Positions 18,468-26,810 of a stretch of DNA of 46,574 bases are shown in pieces. Under the pieces are notes generated by a model that worked only from the letters and a program-made list of their open reading frames with translations, had not been told where the DNA came from and made no database searches. A program made the position numbers and the translations under genes. How positions within the stretch are numbered: the first letter of the stretch is position 1; each line of letters starts with the position of its first letter. Source of the DNA: Actinomadura sp. KC345 (lineage in GTDB: Bacteria; Actinomycetota; Actinomycetes; Streptosporangiales; Streptosporangiaceae). Location of the stretch: positions 1 to 46,574 of the forward strand of contig NZ_SMKH01000024.1 in the NCBI RefSeq assembly GCF_004348515.1, written 5' to 3'.

Positions 18468-19493
18468 TCAATCCTCGTAGACGACGGTGATGTCGGCGGA
18501 AACGGGTTCGCCCTGGCAGGTGAGGACCAGGCCGTCGGCCACCTCGTCGTCGTCCAGGGCGTTGTTCACCCGCATCTTCGCCTCGCCGTCGGTGATCTGG
18601 GCGATGCAGGTGGCGCAGTTCCCGGCCTCGCAGGAGAAGGGCGGTGCGAGGCCCGCCCGGCGCGCGCTCTGCAGCAGCGTCTCGCCGGCGTGTTTCGGAA
18701 CGGTGCGGCGCTTGCCGGCGAGGACGACCGTGACCGTTCCCTCCTCGCGGGGCTCCTCCTCCGGCGGCTCCTCCCCGAAGTCCTCAGCCGGGGCCCGCCC
18801 GGCGGGGGACTCGCTCGCGGTGCCGAAGCGCTCGACGAAGATCTGGTCGGTCCCGGCGCCGTGGGCGAGGAGTGCGCGCTCGGTCAGCTCCATGAACGGT
18901 GCGGGGCCGCAGAGGTAGAAATCGGCGTGCCGGTCGACGTTCACGAAATTCCGCACCTGGACCTCGGAGACGTAATCGTTCAGGACGTCCAGGTGGTGAT
19001 GGACCTCCAGACGTTCCGGATGCCGATCGGACAGTTCGGCCAGCTGGGCTCGGAAGATGATCGCGTCGGCGTCCCGGTCGGCGACGAGCACGCGCACCCG
19101 CCGCCGTGTCGTCGCGAGCGCGCTCTTGACGAGGGACAGGACCGGCGTGACGCCGCTGCCCCCGCAGAAGGCCACCAGCGGTGCGGCCGTCTCGCGCAGG
19201 CAGAACACCCCGGCCGGCCGCGTCACCTCGACGACGTCGCCGGGACCGAGGTTGTCGATCATCCAGTTGGACACCAGTCCGCCCGGGACCCGCTTCACGG
19301 TCGTCATCAGTGCGCCATCGGTGTCCGGGGAACTCGACATCGAGTAGCTGCGCAGTACGCCGCATGCCCGGAACGTCACGAACTGGCCGGCCCGGTACGG
19401 CCACGGTGCGTCGAGCACGAAGGTGCGCGCGTCCGCCGTCTCCTGGACGACCCGCGTGATCCGGACCGGATGGAAGCCGTGGTCTCGAGCCAT
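18468..19493 (-). CDS. KshB-like oxygenase reductase (FAD, NAD, [2Fe-2S])
   Basis: Protein of 341 aa. The FAD-binding RSYSMSS motif is at 48-54, the nucleotide-binding GGSGVTPVLS at 111-120, and a C-terminal plant-type ferredoxin domain has C288, C293, C296 and C326. An acidic Glu/Pro-rich linker joins the two parts. The architecture is that of KshB, HmpA-like and phenylacetyl-CoA-oxygenase reductases, which feed NAD(P)H electrons to a Rieske oxygenase. The only Rieske oxygenase in the window is at 36160-37428, 17 kb away but under the same dyad, so they are the probable pair. It is divergent from the synthetase at 19558, with a dyad between them. Confidence 0.88.
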   Translation of the reverse strand: MARDHGFHPVRITRVVQETADARTFVLDAPWPYRAGQFVTFRACGVLRSYSMSSSPDTDGALMTTVKRVPGGLVSNWMIDNLGPGDVVEVTRPAGVFCLRETAAPLVAFCGGSGVTPVLSLVKSALATTRRRVRVLVADRDADAIIFRAQLAELSDRHPERLEVHHHLDVLNDYVSEVQVRNFVNVDRHADFYLCGPAPFMELTERALLAHGAGTDQIFVERFGTASESPAGRAPAEDFGEEPPEEEPREEGTVTVVLAGKRRTVPKHAGETLLQSARRAGLAPPFSCEAGNCATCIAQITDGEAKMRVNNALDDDEVADGLVLTCQGEPVSADITVVYED

Positions 19494-19519
19494 GTATGGA
19501 ATCTATCTTCTCACTCTGG

Positions 19520-19534
19520 GAGAGTGCAATTCTC
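19520..19534. promoter_or_regulatory. Island operator GAGAGT-gca-ATTCTC
   Basis: A single mismatch from the consensus lies in the 64-bp gap between the divergent KshB-like reductase and acyl-CoA synthetase genes, so it can control both units. Confidence 0.6.
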
Positions 19535-19557
19535 GACAGGAGATCGGAGCTGAAATC

Positions 19558-21138
19558 ATGCCTGCGAACACCCCGCGCGACATCCCCGTGCGCACGGTCC
19601 CCGCCGAACTCGTCGAGCGGTACGAGGCGGAGGGCTGGTGGACCCGCGACACGCTCGGCGCCATGCTGGCGAGGGGTCTGCGGACCACCCCGGCCGCCGA
19701 GTTCCGCGTGTACTCCGACGCCCGGCCCTGGTCGGGCACTTTCGGTGACGTCGAGCGGGTCGCCCGCCGGTTGGCCGAGGGGCTGCGTGCGCGCGGCGTC
19801 GGCCCGGGCGACGTGGTCGCGTTCCAGCTGCCCAACTGGATGGAGGCCGCCGCGACCTTCTGGGCGTCGGCGTTCCTCGGCGCGACCGTGGTGCCGATCG
19901 TCCACTTCTACGGGCGCAAGGAGCTCGCGTACATCCTCGACTCCGTCCGGCCGCGCGCGTTCATCGCGGCGGAGCGGTTCGGGCGCATCGAGTTCCAGGC
20001 CGACCTGTGCGCGACCGTGCCGGTCGTCGGAGTGGTGGGGCGCGACTTCGACGACCTGCTCGCCGACGCCCCGGCGGCCGACCCGCTGCCGGGGGTCGAC
20101 GGGACGGACCCGGACGCTCCCGCGCTGATCGCCTTCACCTCCGGCACCACGTGCGACCCCAAGGGCGTCGTGCACAGCCACCGGACGCTCGGCTTCGAGG
20201 CGCGCCAGCTCGGCGGTCACCTCTACCCGCCCGACCGGGGACGGCAGCTCACCGCGGCGCCGGTCGGCCACTTCATCGGCATGGTGAACGCCGTCCTGAT
20301 CCCGGTGCTGGACGGCACACCGATCCACCTCACGGACGTGTGGGACCCGGGACGGGCGCTGCGGCTGATGAAGGACGACGGGCTGACCGTCGGGGGCGGC
20401 GCGACGTACTTCGTGACGAGCCTCCTCGACCATCGGGACTTCACCTCCGGGCACCTGGAGCACATGAGGTACGCGGGGCTCGGCGGGTCGTCGGTCCCGG
20501 CGGCGGTCACCACCCGGCTCGCCGACCTCGGCATCACGGTCTTCCGTTCCTACGGCAGCACCGAGCACCCCTCGATCACCGGCTCCCGGCACACCGCGCC
20601 GGAGGCCAAGCGCCTGTTCACCGACGGCGACGCCCTGCCGGGGGTGGAGGTCCGGCTGGCCGACGACGGCGAGATCCTCAGCCGCGGCCCGGACCTGTGC
20701 CTGGGCTACACCGACCCGGCGCTCACCGCGGCGCACTTCGACGACGAGGGCTGGTACCGGACGGGCGACATCGGCGAGTTCGACGAGGACGGCTACCTCA
20801 CGATCACCGACCGCAAGGCAGACGTCATCATCCGGGGTGGCGAGAACATCAGCGCGCCGGAGATCGAGGATCTGCTGATGGGCATGCCGGGTGTCGCGGA
20901 GGTCGCCGTGGTGTCCGCGCCGGACGAACGGCTCGGCGAGCACGCGGCCGCGGTCGTCCGGCCGCGGGTGGGGAAGCGCGCGCCCACGGTCGGGGAGATC
21001 CGGGCGCACCTGGAGAAGGCCGGCCTGGCGCGGCAGAAGTGGCCGGAGGAGGTGTACGAGGTCGACGACTTCCCGCGGACCGCCAGCGGCAAGATCCAGA
21101 AGTTCGTTCTCCGTCGAGACGTTGCGGGACATCGATAG
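19558..21138 (+). CDS. AMP-forming acyl-CoA synthetase A
   Basis: Protein of 526 aa from ATG 19558. Starting upstream would run through the operator, and an AGGAGA site precedes this ATG. The P-loop-like motif is FTSGTTCDPKG (TSGTT with Cys), and the later motifs are YGSTEHPS, GYTDP, YRTGDIG and RKADVIIRGGENIS. The catalytic Lys region is RTASGKIQK. It activates a carboxylic acid to its CoA ester through an acyl-adenylate. It sits between the oxygenase reductase and the amidohydrolase, and may activate the imported substrate or an oxygenated intermediate. Confidence 0.88.
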   Translation: MPANTPRDIPVRTVPAELVERYEAEGWWTRDTLGAMLARGLRTTPAAEFRVYSDARPWSGTFGDVERVARRLAEGLRARGVGPGDVVAFQLPNWMEAAATFWASAFLGATVVPIVHFYGRKELAYILDSVRPRAFIAAERFGRIEFQADLCATVPVVGVVGRDFDDLLADAPAADPLPGVDGTDPDAPALIAFTSGTTCDPKGVVHSHRTLGFEARQLGGHLYPPDRGRQLTAAPVGHFIGMVNAVLIPVLDGTPIHLTDVWDPGRALRLMKDDGLTVGGGATYFVTSLLDHRDFTSGHLEHMRYAGLGGSSVPAAVTTRLADLGITVFRSYGSTEHPSITGSRHTAPEAKRLFTDGDALPGVEVRLADDGEILSRGPDLCLGYTDPALTAAHFDDEGWYRTGDIGEFDEDGYLTITDRKADVIIRGGENISAPEIEDLLMGMPGVAEVAVVSAPDERLGEHAAAVVRPRVGKRAPTVGEIRAHLEKAGLARQKWPEEVYEVDDFPRTASGKIQKFVLRRDVAGHR

Positions 21139-21139
21139 C

Positions 21140-21154
21140 GAGAATACTCTTCTC
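21140..21154. promoter_or_regulatory. Island operator GAGAAT-act-CTTCTC
   Basis: The core dyad sits inside a longer symmetrical element: AGCGAGAA (21137-21144) mirrors TTCTCGCT (21150-21157). It begins two bases after the synthetase stop and precedes the AAAGGAGG site of the amidohydrolase, so this gene starts its own regulated unit. Confidence 0.65.
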
Positions 21155-21178
21155 GCTAGAAGTAAAGGAGGGTCTCAC

Positions 21179-22363
21179 ATGCCGTCGCGCGAGCTGCCCT
21201 ATCCGCTCTTCGACGCGGACAACCACCTGTACGAGACCGAGGAGGCGCTGACCAGGTACCTTCCGAAGGGGTACGAGAACGCCGTCCAGTACGTGGACAT
21301 CAAGGGCCGTACCAAGATCGCCATCCGTGGTCAGATCAGCGAGTACATCCCCAACCCCACGTTCAGCGTGGTCGCCCGTCCCGGGGCGCAGGAGGAGTAC
21401 TTCCGGCACGGCAACCCCGAGGGCAAGAGCAAGCGCGAGATCTTCGGCGAGCCGATGAAGTCGATCCCCGCCTTCCGCGAGCCCGCGCCGCGCCTGGAGT
21501 TGATGGACGAGCTGGGCATCCAGCGCACGTTGATGTTCCCCACGCTCGCCAGCCTCATCGAGGAGCGCATGCGCGACGACCCCGAACTCATCCACGTGGT
21601 CGTCCACTCGCTCAACCGGTGGCTGGAGGAGACCTGGTCCTTCAACTACAAGGACCGCATCTTCACCACCCCGGTCATCGGCCTGCCGATCGTCGAGAAG
21701 GCCATCGAGGAGCTCGACTGGTGCCTGGAGCGGGGTGCGAAGTGCATCCTGCTGCGGCCCGCCCCCGTGCCCGGCTTCCGGGGGCCGCGCTCCTTCGCCC
21801 TGCCCGAGTTCGACCCGTTCTGGAAGCGGGTCCAGGAGGAGGGCGTCCTGGTCGGGATGCACTCGTCGGACAGCGGTTACAGCCGCTACGCCAACGACTG
21901 GGACGGCAACCACTCGGAGATGCTGCCGTTCAAGACCAACGCGTTCCGGATGCTCAGCGAGTGGCGCCCGGTCACCGACGCCGTGGGGTCGATGGCCTGC
22001 CACGGCCTGCTGACCCGCTTCCCCGAGCTGAAGATCGCGGTCATCGAGAACGGATCGTCCTGGGTGGCGCCGCTTCTGGAGAATCTCGCAGGCGTCTACA
22101 AGAAGGCGCCCGAGGCCTTCGGCGAGCATCCGGTCGACGTGGTCAAGCGCAATGTGCACATCAGCCCCTTCTGGGAGGAGAACATGGCCGACCTGGCCGA
22201 CATGATCGGTGTCGACAAGGTGCTCTTCGGCTCCGACTACCCCCATCCCGAGGGCCTCGCCGACCCGGTCACCTACGTCGACGCGCTCGACCCCGGGCGG
22301 CTGACCGAGACCGACCAGGCCAAGATCATGGGCGGCAACCTGGCCAGACTCCTGTCGGTATGA
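21179..22363 (+). CDS. Amidohydrolase-2 family metal enzyme
   Basis: Protein of 394 aa from ATG 21179. FDADNHLYET at the N-terminus, GMHSSDSGY in the middle, VIENGSSWVAPLL and FGSDYPHPEGL near the end give the expected metal-ligand and catalytic Asp positions of ACMSD-like amidohydrolases. Relatives with this N-terminus are frequent in actinobacterial acyl-CoA catabolic clusters next to Rieske and LLM genes. A hydrolytic or decarboxylative C-C cleavage of a pathway intermediate is the likely role. It leads the operon with the B12 mutase; the following synthetase relic overlaps its stop. Confidence 0.82.
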   Translation: MPSRELPYPLFDADNHLYETEEALTRYLPKGYENAVQYVDIKGRTKIAIRGQISEYIPNPTFSVVARPGAQEEYFRHGNPEGKSKREIFGEPMKSIPAFREPAPRLELMDELGIQRTLMFPTLASLIEERMRDDPELIHVVVHSLNRWLEETWSFNYKDRIFTTPVIGLPIVEKAIEELDWCLERGAKCILLRPAPVPGFRGPRSFALPEFDPFWKRVQEEGVLVGMHSSDSGYSRYANDWDGNHSEMLPFKTNAFRMLSEWRPVTDAVGSMACHGLLTRFPELKIAVIENGSSWVAPLLENLAGVYKKAPEAFGEHPVDVVKRNVHISPFWEENMADLADMIGVDKVLFGSDYPHPEGLADPVTYVDALDPGRLTETDQAKIMGGNLARLLSV

Positions 22364-22744
22364 CATGGGAGAACACCCCGCGGCTGGTGCTGAGCGCCGG
22401 CGACCGCTCCGGTGACGCGGAAGCGGTCGTCGACGGCCCGCTGCGGCTCACGTTCGCCGAACTGGCCGGCCGCGTCGCCGCGGCCGCGGGCACCTTCCGG
22501 GCGCAGGGCATCGGCAAGGGCGACCGCTACCTCGCGGTCAACCCGTTCTCCGACGTGTTCGGGTACAAGGCGGGCTGCACCGCCTCGATGATCTGCGGCG
22601 CGACGATCCTGCCGTGCCTGTGGAGCCGATCCGCCGGGTCCGCGGGGAGCCGTCCTTCCGGTTGAGCATGACCGGATGCGGGCTGACAGAGGCCGGGACG
22701 GTCACCGCGTCCCGGCCCGGCGACTCGTTCGACTCGACATATCG
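22360..22744 (+). pseudogene. Deleted FadD-type acyl-CoA synthetase
   Basis: The ATG overlaps the amidohydrolase stop. The frame first reads a synthetase N-terminus (LTFAELAGRVAAAAGTFRAQGIGKGDR), then jumps directly to a later segment (YLAVNPFSDVFGYKAG). The ATP-binding TSGTTG region between them is missing. The junction is at GDR, a motif that occurs at both positions in family members, which suggests deletion between short repeats. After about 22614 the reading shifts frame and shows the GLTEAGTVTASRPGD motif of the same family, out to about 22744. At least two internal deletions and one frame change are present. Intact relatives include the HIP-CoA ligase FadD3 group. Confidence 0.75.
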
Positions 22745-22784
22745 ACATCAGAACTCTCAACATCTGGAAGTGGCGTATTCGTCG

Positions 22785-24362
22785 ATGAACGACATCGTGC
22801 AGACCTCGTCCGGCATCCCGCTACGGCCGGTCTACGGACCGGGGGACCGGAGGACCGACCCGCCGGACCCGGGGCGGTTCCCCTTCACGCGCGGCAACTA
22901 CGCCACCGGGTACCGGGGACGGCTGTGGACGTTCCGGCAGTACTCGGGCTTCGGGACGGCCGAGGAGTCCAACCGCCGCTACCGCTACCTGCTCGACCAG
23001 GGCGGCACCGGCCTTTCGGTCGCGCTCGACCTGCCGACGCAGTGCGGCCACGACTCCGACGACCCCGAGGTGAGCGAGGAGGTCGGCCGGGTCGGCGTCG
23101 CCGTCGACACCCTGGCCGACGCCGAGATCCTGTTCGACGGCATCCCGCTCGACAAGATCAGTACGAGCTTCACCATCAACGGGACCGCCGCGATCCTGCT
23201 GGCGTTCTACGTCGCCGCGGCCGAGCGCAAGGGCGTGCCCCGGGTGAAGCTCACCGGGACGATCCAGAACGACATCCTCAAGGAGTACGCCTCGCGCGGC
23301 ACCTGGATCTGGCCGCCCGAGCCGTCGTTGCGGCTGATCGCCGACACCATCGAGTTCTGCGCGGCCGAGGCGCCGAAGTTCAACGCCATCTCGGTGGCCG
23401 GCGCGCACTTTCGGGACGCCGGCGCCAACGCCGTCCAGGAGATGGCGTTCACCCTCGCCGACGGGGTCACCTACTGCGACACCGTGATCGAGCGCGGCCG
23501 GATGTCGATCGAGAAGTTCGCCCCGCAGATCTCGTTCTTCTTCTACACGCACGGCGACTTCTTCGAGGAGATCGCCAAGTACCGGGCCGGACGGCGGCGC
23601 TGGGCCACGATCGTCCGGGAGCGCTACGGCGCGTCCAGCGACAAGGCGTCGATGTTCCGCTTCGGCTGCGTCGCGGGCGGCGCGTCCCTGTACGGGCCGC
23701 AGGCTCGCAACAACGTCGTCCGGGTCGCCTACGAGGCGATGGCCTCGGTACTGGGCGGGGTCCAGTCGATGTTCACCGCCGCCTGGGACGAGCCGTTCGC
23801 GCTGCCCAGCGAGGAGTCGGCGACGCTCGCGCTGCGCACCCAGCAGATCCTCGCCCACGAGACCGGCGTCACCCGGGTAGCGGACCCGCTCGGCGGCTCC
23901 TACTTCGTCGAGGCCCTCACCGACGAGACCGAGGCGCGGATCGTCGAGATCATGGACGACCTCGACCGGCACGGCGGGATGGTGCGCGCCATCGAGGACG
24001 GCTACCTGCAGGGCCTCATCGCCGACGAGGCGTACACGCTCCACCGGGAGATGGAGGCGGGCACGAAGCCGATCGTGGGGGTGAACCGGTTCCTGTCCGA
24101 CGAGCCCGCCCCCGAGCTGTCGACCTACGAGCTGGACCGGGCGGGCCGCGAACGGCAGCTCGAGCGGCTCGCGAAGGTCAAGACGGACCGCGATGACGCG
24201 GCCGTCCGCGCCCGGCTCGCCGACCTCGCCCGCGCGGCGGAGGGCGACGCCAACCTCATGCATCCCCTGATCGACTGCGCCGCCGCGTACTGCACGGTCG
24301 GCGAGATGGTCACCGCGCTCAAGGCGGTCTGGGGCGAGTTCCGGCAGCCGGTGGTGTTCTGA
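22785..24362 (+). CDS. B12-dependent acyl-CoA mutase, large subunit
   Basis: Protein of 525 aa from ATG 22785; a GTG five codons earlier is possible and neither start has a strong ribosome site. It is the substrate-binding barrel of the methylmalonyl-CoA mutase family without the cobalamin domain, like isobutyryl- and 2-hydroxyisobutyryl-CoA mutase large subunits. Tyr53 (in FRQYSGF) and Arg171 (in KEYASRGTW) align with Tyr89 and Arg207 of Propionibacterium methylmalonyl-CoA mutase, which hold the substrate carboxylate. Isobutyryl-CoA mutase has Phe/Gln and 2-hydroxyisobutyryl-CoA mutase has Ile/Gln at these positions. His208 matches His244, but Tyr243 is Ala207. The expected substrate is a carboxyacyl-CoA larger than methylmalonyl-CoA. 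The small subunit follows with a 1-base overlap. Confidence 0.87.
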   Translation: MNDIVQTSSGIPLRPVYGPGDRRTDPPDPGRFPFTRGNYATGYRGRLWTFRQYSGFGTAEESNRRYRYLLDQGGTGLSVALDLPTQCGHDSDDPEVSEEVGRVGVAVDTLADAEILFDGIPLDKISTSFTINGTAAILLAFYVAAAERKGVPRVKLTGTIQNDILKEYASRGTWIWPPEPSLRLIADTIEFCAAEAPKFNAISVAGAHFRDAGANAVQEMAFTLADGVTYCDTVIERGRMSIEKFAPQISFFFYTHGDFFEEIAKYRAGRRRWATIVRERYGASSDKASMFRFGCVAGGASLYGPQARNNVVRVAYEAMASVLGGVQSMFTAAWDEPFALPSEESATLALRTQQILAHETGVTRVADPLGGSYFVEALTDETEARIVEIMDDLDRHGGMVRAIEDGYLQGLIADEAYTLHREMEAGTKPIVGVNRFLSDEPAPELSTYELDRAGRERQLERLAKVKTDRDDAAVRARLADLARAAEGDANLMHPLIDCAAAYCTVGEMVTALKAVWGEFRQPVVF

Positions 24363-24757
24363 TGCCCGCGAGAGTGCTGATCACCAAGCCCGGCCTGGAC
24401 GGCCACGACCGCGGTGCCAAGATCGTGGCCCGTGCGCTGCGCGACGCCGGCTTCGAGGTGGTGTTCACCGGCATCCGGCAGCGCGTCGAGGACATCGTGG
24501 CGATCGCCGTGCAGGAGGACGTCGCCGTCGTCGGACTGAGCATCCTGTCGGGGGCGCACGTCGCGCTGACCGGGCGCGTCGTCGACGGCCTGCGCGAGGC
24601 CGACGCGGCCGACATCGCGGTCGTCGTCGGCGGGACCGTCCCGGCGGCCGACGTCGAGAAGCTGACGGACGCGGGCGCCGCGGCCGTCTTCCCGACCGGC
24701 ACCGCCCTCGACGCCATCGTGAAGCGGGTCCGGGCGCTGACCACGGCGCCGGCCTGA
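24362..24757 (+). CDS. B12-dependent acyl-CoA mutase, small cobalamin-binding subunit
   Basis: Protein of 131 aa, a stand-alone cobalamin-binding domain. The signature D13-G-H15-D-R-G18 (DxHxxG) supplies the lower-axial His to the cobalt. The downstream LSILSGAH and VVGGTVP segments complete the B12 fold. Its length and position directly after the large subunit match HcmB/IcmB-type small subunits. It should assemble with the 525-aa protein into a heterotetramer carrying adenosylcobalamin. A MeaB-type chaperone for this class is at 31743. Confidence 0.9.
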   Translation: MPARVLITKPGLDGHDRGAKIVARALRDAGFEVVFTGIRQRVEDIVAIAVQEDVAVVGLSILSGAHVALTGRVVDGLREADAADIAVVVGGTVPAADVEKLTDAGAAAVFPTGTALDAIVKRVRALTTAPA

Positions 24758-24803
24758 CCCGGCGCGGCCGGAGAGAAGCTCGAACGAACCACCTGGAGGA
24801 ATT

Positions 24804-25760
24804 GTGCGGGTCGGCGTGATGGTCGGACCGGAGCGGGGCGACTCCGCCAAGAAGGTCGCGCGGATGATCGACGACGTGCGGTGGGCCGAGGAGGCGGGCC
24901 TGGACAGCGCCTGGATTCCGCAGGTCCCGACGGACTTCGACGCCCTGATCGCGGTGGCGCTGATGGGGGCGAGCACGAGCCGGATCGAGTTGGGCACGGC
25001 GGTCGTCCCGCTGCAGGCGCAGCACCCGATCGCGCTCGCCCGCCAGGCGCTGTCGGCGCACGCGGCGGCGGGCGGGCGGCTGACCCTGGGCGTCGGGCCG
25101 TCGCACCACTGGATCGTCCAGGACATGCTCGGGCTGCCCTACGAGAAGCCCGCCGCCTACACCCGCGACTACCTCGACGTCCTCGGCGTCGCGCTGCGCG
25201 GGCCGGGCGACGTCGATGTCGAGAACGACACGTTCGCGGTGCACAACCCCCTGGGCATCGGCCCGGTCGCCCGCATGCCGGTCATGCTGGCGGCGCTCGG
25301 CCCGGTGATGCTCAAGATCGCGGGGGAGCGGGCGGACGGGACCGTGCTCTGGCTGGCCGATGAGCGCGCCATCGCCGACCACGTCGTGCCGCGCATCACC
25401 AAGGCGGCCGACGAGGCGGGACGGCCCGCTCCGCGCGTCGTCGCCGGGATCCCGGTGTGTCTGTGCGCGCCGTCCGAGGTCGGCGCGGCGCGGGAGCGCG
25501 CGAACCGCATCCTCGGCGAGGCGGAGGTCTCCCCTAACTACCAGCGGCTTCTCGACCACGGTGACGCCGAGGACGTCGGGGACCTGTGCGCGGCGGGCGA
25601 CGAAGAGGCCATCGCGGCCCGGTTCCGCCGGTTCCGCGACGCGGGCGTCACGGACCTGTCGGTGCGGCTGCTGCCTCTCGGTGAGGGCAGGGATCAGCTC
25701 GTCGCGTCCAAGCGCCGGACCCGCGAGGTGCTCGCCGGGATCGCCGCGGATCTCCGATGA
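24804..25760 (+). CDS. LLM-class (F420-type) flavin-dependent oxidoreductase
   Basis: Protein of 318 aa from GTG 24804, preceded by CTGGAGGAA. The luciferase-like barrel is shown by MIDDVRWAEEAGLDSAWIPQ, IELGTAVVPLQAQHPIALARQA, the GRLTLGVGPSHHW segment and PVMLAALGPVMLKIAGERADG. Actinobacterial members usually use F420H2 rather than FMN. In steroid and terpenoid clusters such enzymes are dehydrogenases or reductases on CoA-bound intermediates. It sits between the mutase and a CoA-transferase in one operon. Substrate and direction are unknown. Confidence 0.85.
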   Translation: MRVGVMVGPERGDSAKKVARMIDDVRWAEEAGLDSAWIPQVPTDFDALIAVALMGASTSRIELGTAVVPLQAQHPIALARQALSAHAAAGGRLTLGVGPSHHWIVQDMLGLPYEKPAAYTRDYLDVLGVALRGPGDVDVENDTFAVHNPLGIGPVARMPVMLAALGPVMLKIAGERADGTVLWLADERAIADHVVPRITKAADEAGRPAPRVVAGIPVCLCAPSEVGAARERANRILGEAEVSPNYQRLLDHGDAEDVGDLCAAGDEEAIAARFRRFRDAGVTDLSVRLLPLGEGRDQLVASKRRTREVLAGIAADLR

Positions 25761-26806
25761 GCGCGGCTCCCGGACCACTCGCCGGAATCCGCGTCCTGGA
25801 GGTCGGCCACATGCTGGCGGGCCCGTACGCGGCGATGACGCTCGCCGACCTCGGCGCCGAGGTCATCAAAATCGAACCGCCGGGTGGGGACATCTCCCGC
25901 CAGGTCGGCGACGCCTACTTCGCGAGCCTCAACCGCGGCAAGCGCAGCGTCCGGCTGGACCTCACCACCGAGGAGGGGCGGGAACGGCTGGGCGGGCTGG
26001 CCGCGAACGCGCACGCGCTGCTGGTCAACCTGAAGCCGTCGGCGATCCACCGGTACGGGCTCACCTACGAGTCGCTACGGCGGTGGAACGAGCGGATCGT
26101 CTGCGTTGCCGTCACCGGGTACGGCCTGGACGCGGGGGACGACCCGGCCTTCGACTATGTGATCCAGGCGGCCACCGGGATCGCGGCGCTCACCGGCGAC
26201 CCGGACGGTCCGCCGACGCTGCCCGGCTACTCGGCGGCCGACAACTCGGCGGGGCTGACGGCGGCGCTCGGCCTGCTCGCCCAGATCGTCTCCGCGCGCG
26301 GCGGGCAGGTGGAGGTGTCGCTGCGCGACGTGATGCTGTCGCAGCTCAACTACCGGGCGTCGGCCTACCTGAACGAGGGGGCCGCGCCCCGGCGGCTGCC
26401 GGGCGGCGCGCACTCCTACTACGTTCCGGCCCAGCTCTTCCCCACTGCCGAGGGACATCTGGCCCTGTTCATCACCCATGACGAATTCTGGAAGTCGTTC
26501 TCGCGGGAGGCCGGGATAACCGGTTTCCAGGCGATGGGGCAGCGCGCGTTGCGGCGCGAGGAGGTTCTCGATGTCGTGGCGAAGGCCCTGGCGGCCGACA
26601 CCGCCGCCGGATGGGAGGCGCGGCTGCGCCCGTTGGGCGTCCCCGCGGCGGCGGTGCGCACGCTCCCGGAGGCGCTCGCCGCCGCCCCGGAGACGATCGT
26701 GACCGCCGGCCGCTTCCGGCTGGTCCGCTGCCCGGTCCGGGTGACCGGCCACGAGCCGGACCACCGGCCGCCGCCCCGGCTGGGCGAGCACGATGGGAGG
26801 TTCTGA
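25757..26806 (+). CDS. Class III (CaiB/BaiF) CoA-transferase, second copy
   Basis: Protein of 349 aa, ATGA-coupled to the LLM gene. PLAGIRVLEVGHMLAGPYAAMTLADLGAEVIKIE and LNRGKRSVRLDL define the family. The catalytic Asp lies in PAFDYVIQAATG. It is about 50 residues shorter than the copy at 8705, mainly in the C-terminal lobe, but keeps the core. It would transfer CoA to or from an acid in the mutase branch. The synthetase that follows offers an ATP-dependent alternative for a related acid. Confidence 0.86.
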   Translation: MSAAPGPLAGIRVLEVGHMLAGPYAAMTLADLGAEVIKIEPPGGDISRQVGDAYFASLNRGKRSVRLDLTTEEGRERLGGLAANAHALLVNLKPSAIHRYGLTYESLRRWNERIVCVAVTGYGLDAGDDPAFDYVIQAATGIAALTGDPDGPPTLPGYSAADNSAGLTAALGLLAQIVSARGGQVEVSLRDVMLSQLNYRASAYLNEGAAPRRLPGGAHSYYVPAQLFPTAEGHLALFITHDEFWKSFSREAGITGFQAMGQRALRREEVLDVVAKALAADTAAGWEARLRPLGVPAAAVRTLPEALAAAPETIVTAGRFRLVRCPVRVTGHEPDHRPPPRLGEHDGRF

Positions 26807-26810
26807 TCCG

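Noticed and set aside
19423-19557. Upstream extension of synthetase A
   Set aside because: It would overlap the divergent reductase start and the operator; ATG 19558 has a ribosome site and a typical N-terminus.
18784-21132. Long minus-strand open frame of about 782 codons
   Set aside because: It overlaps synthetase A antisense, and its end merely re-reads the reductase region in another frame; composition typical of GC shadow.
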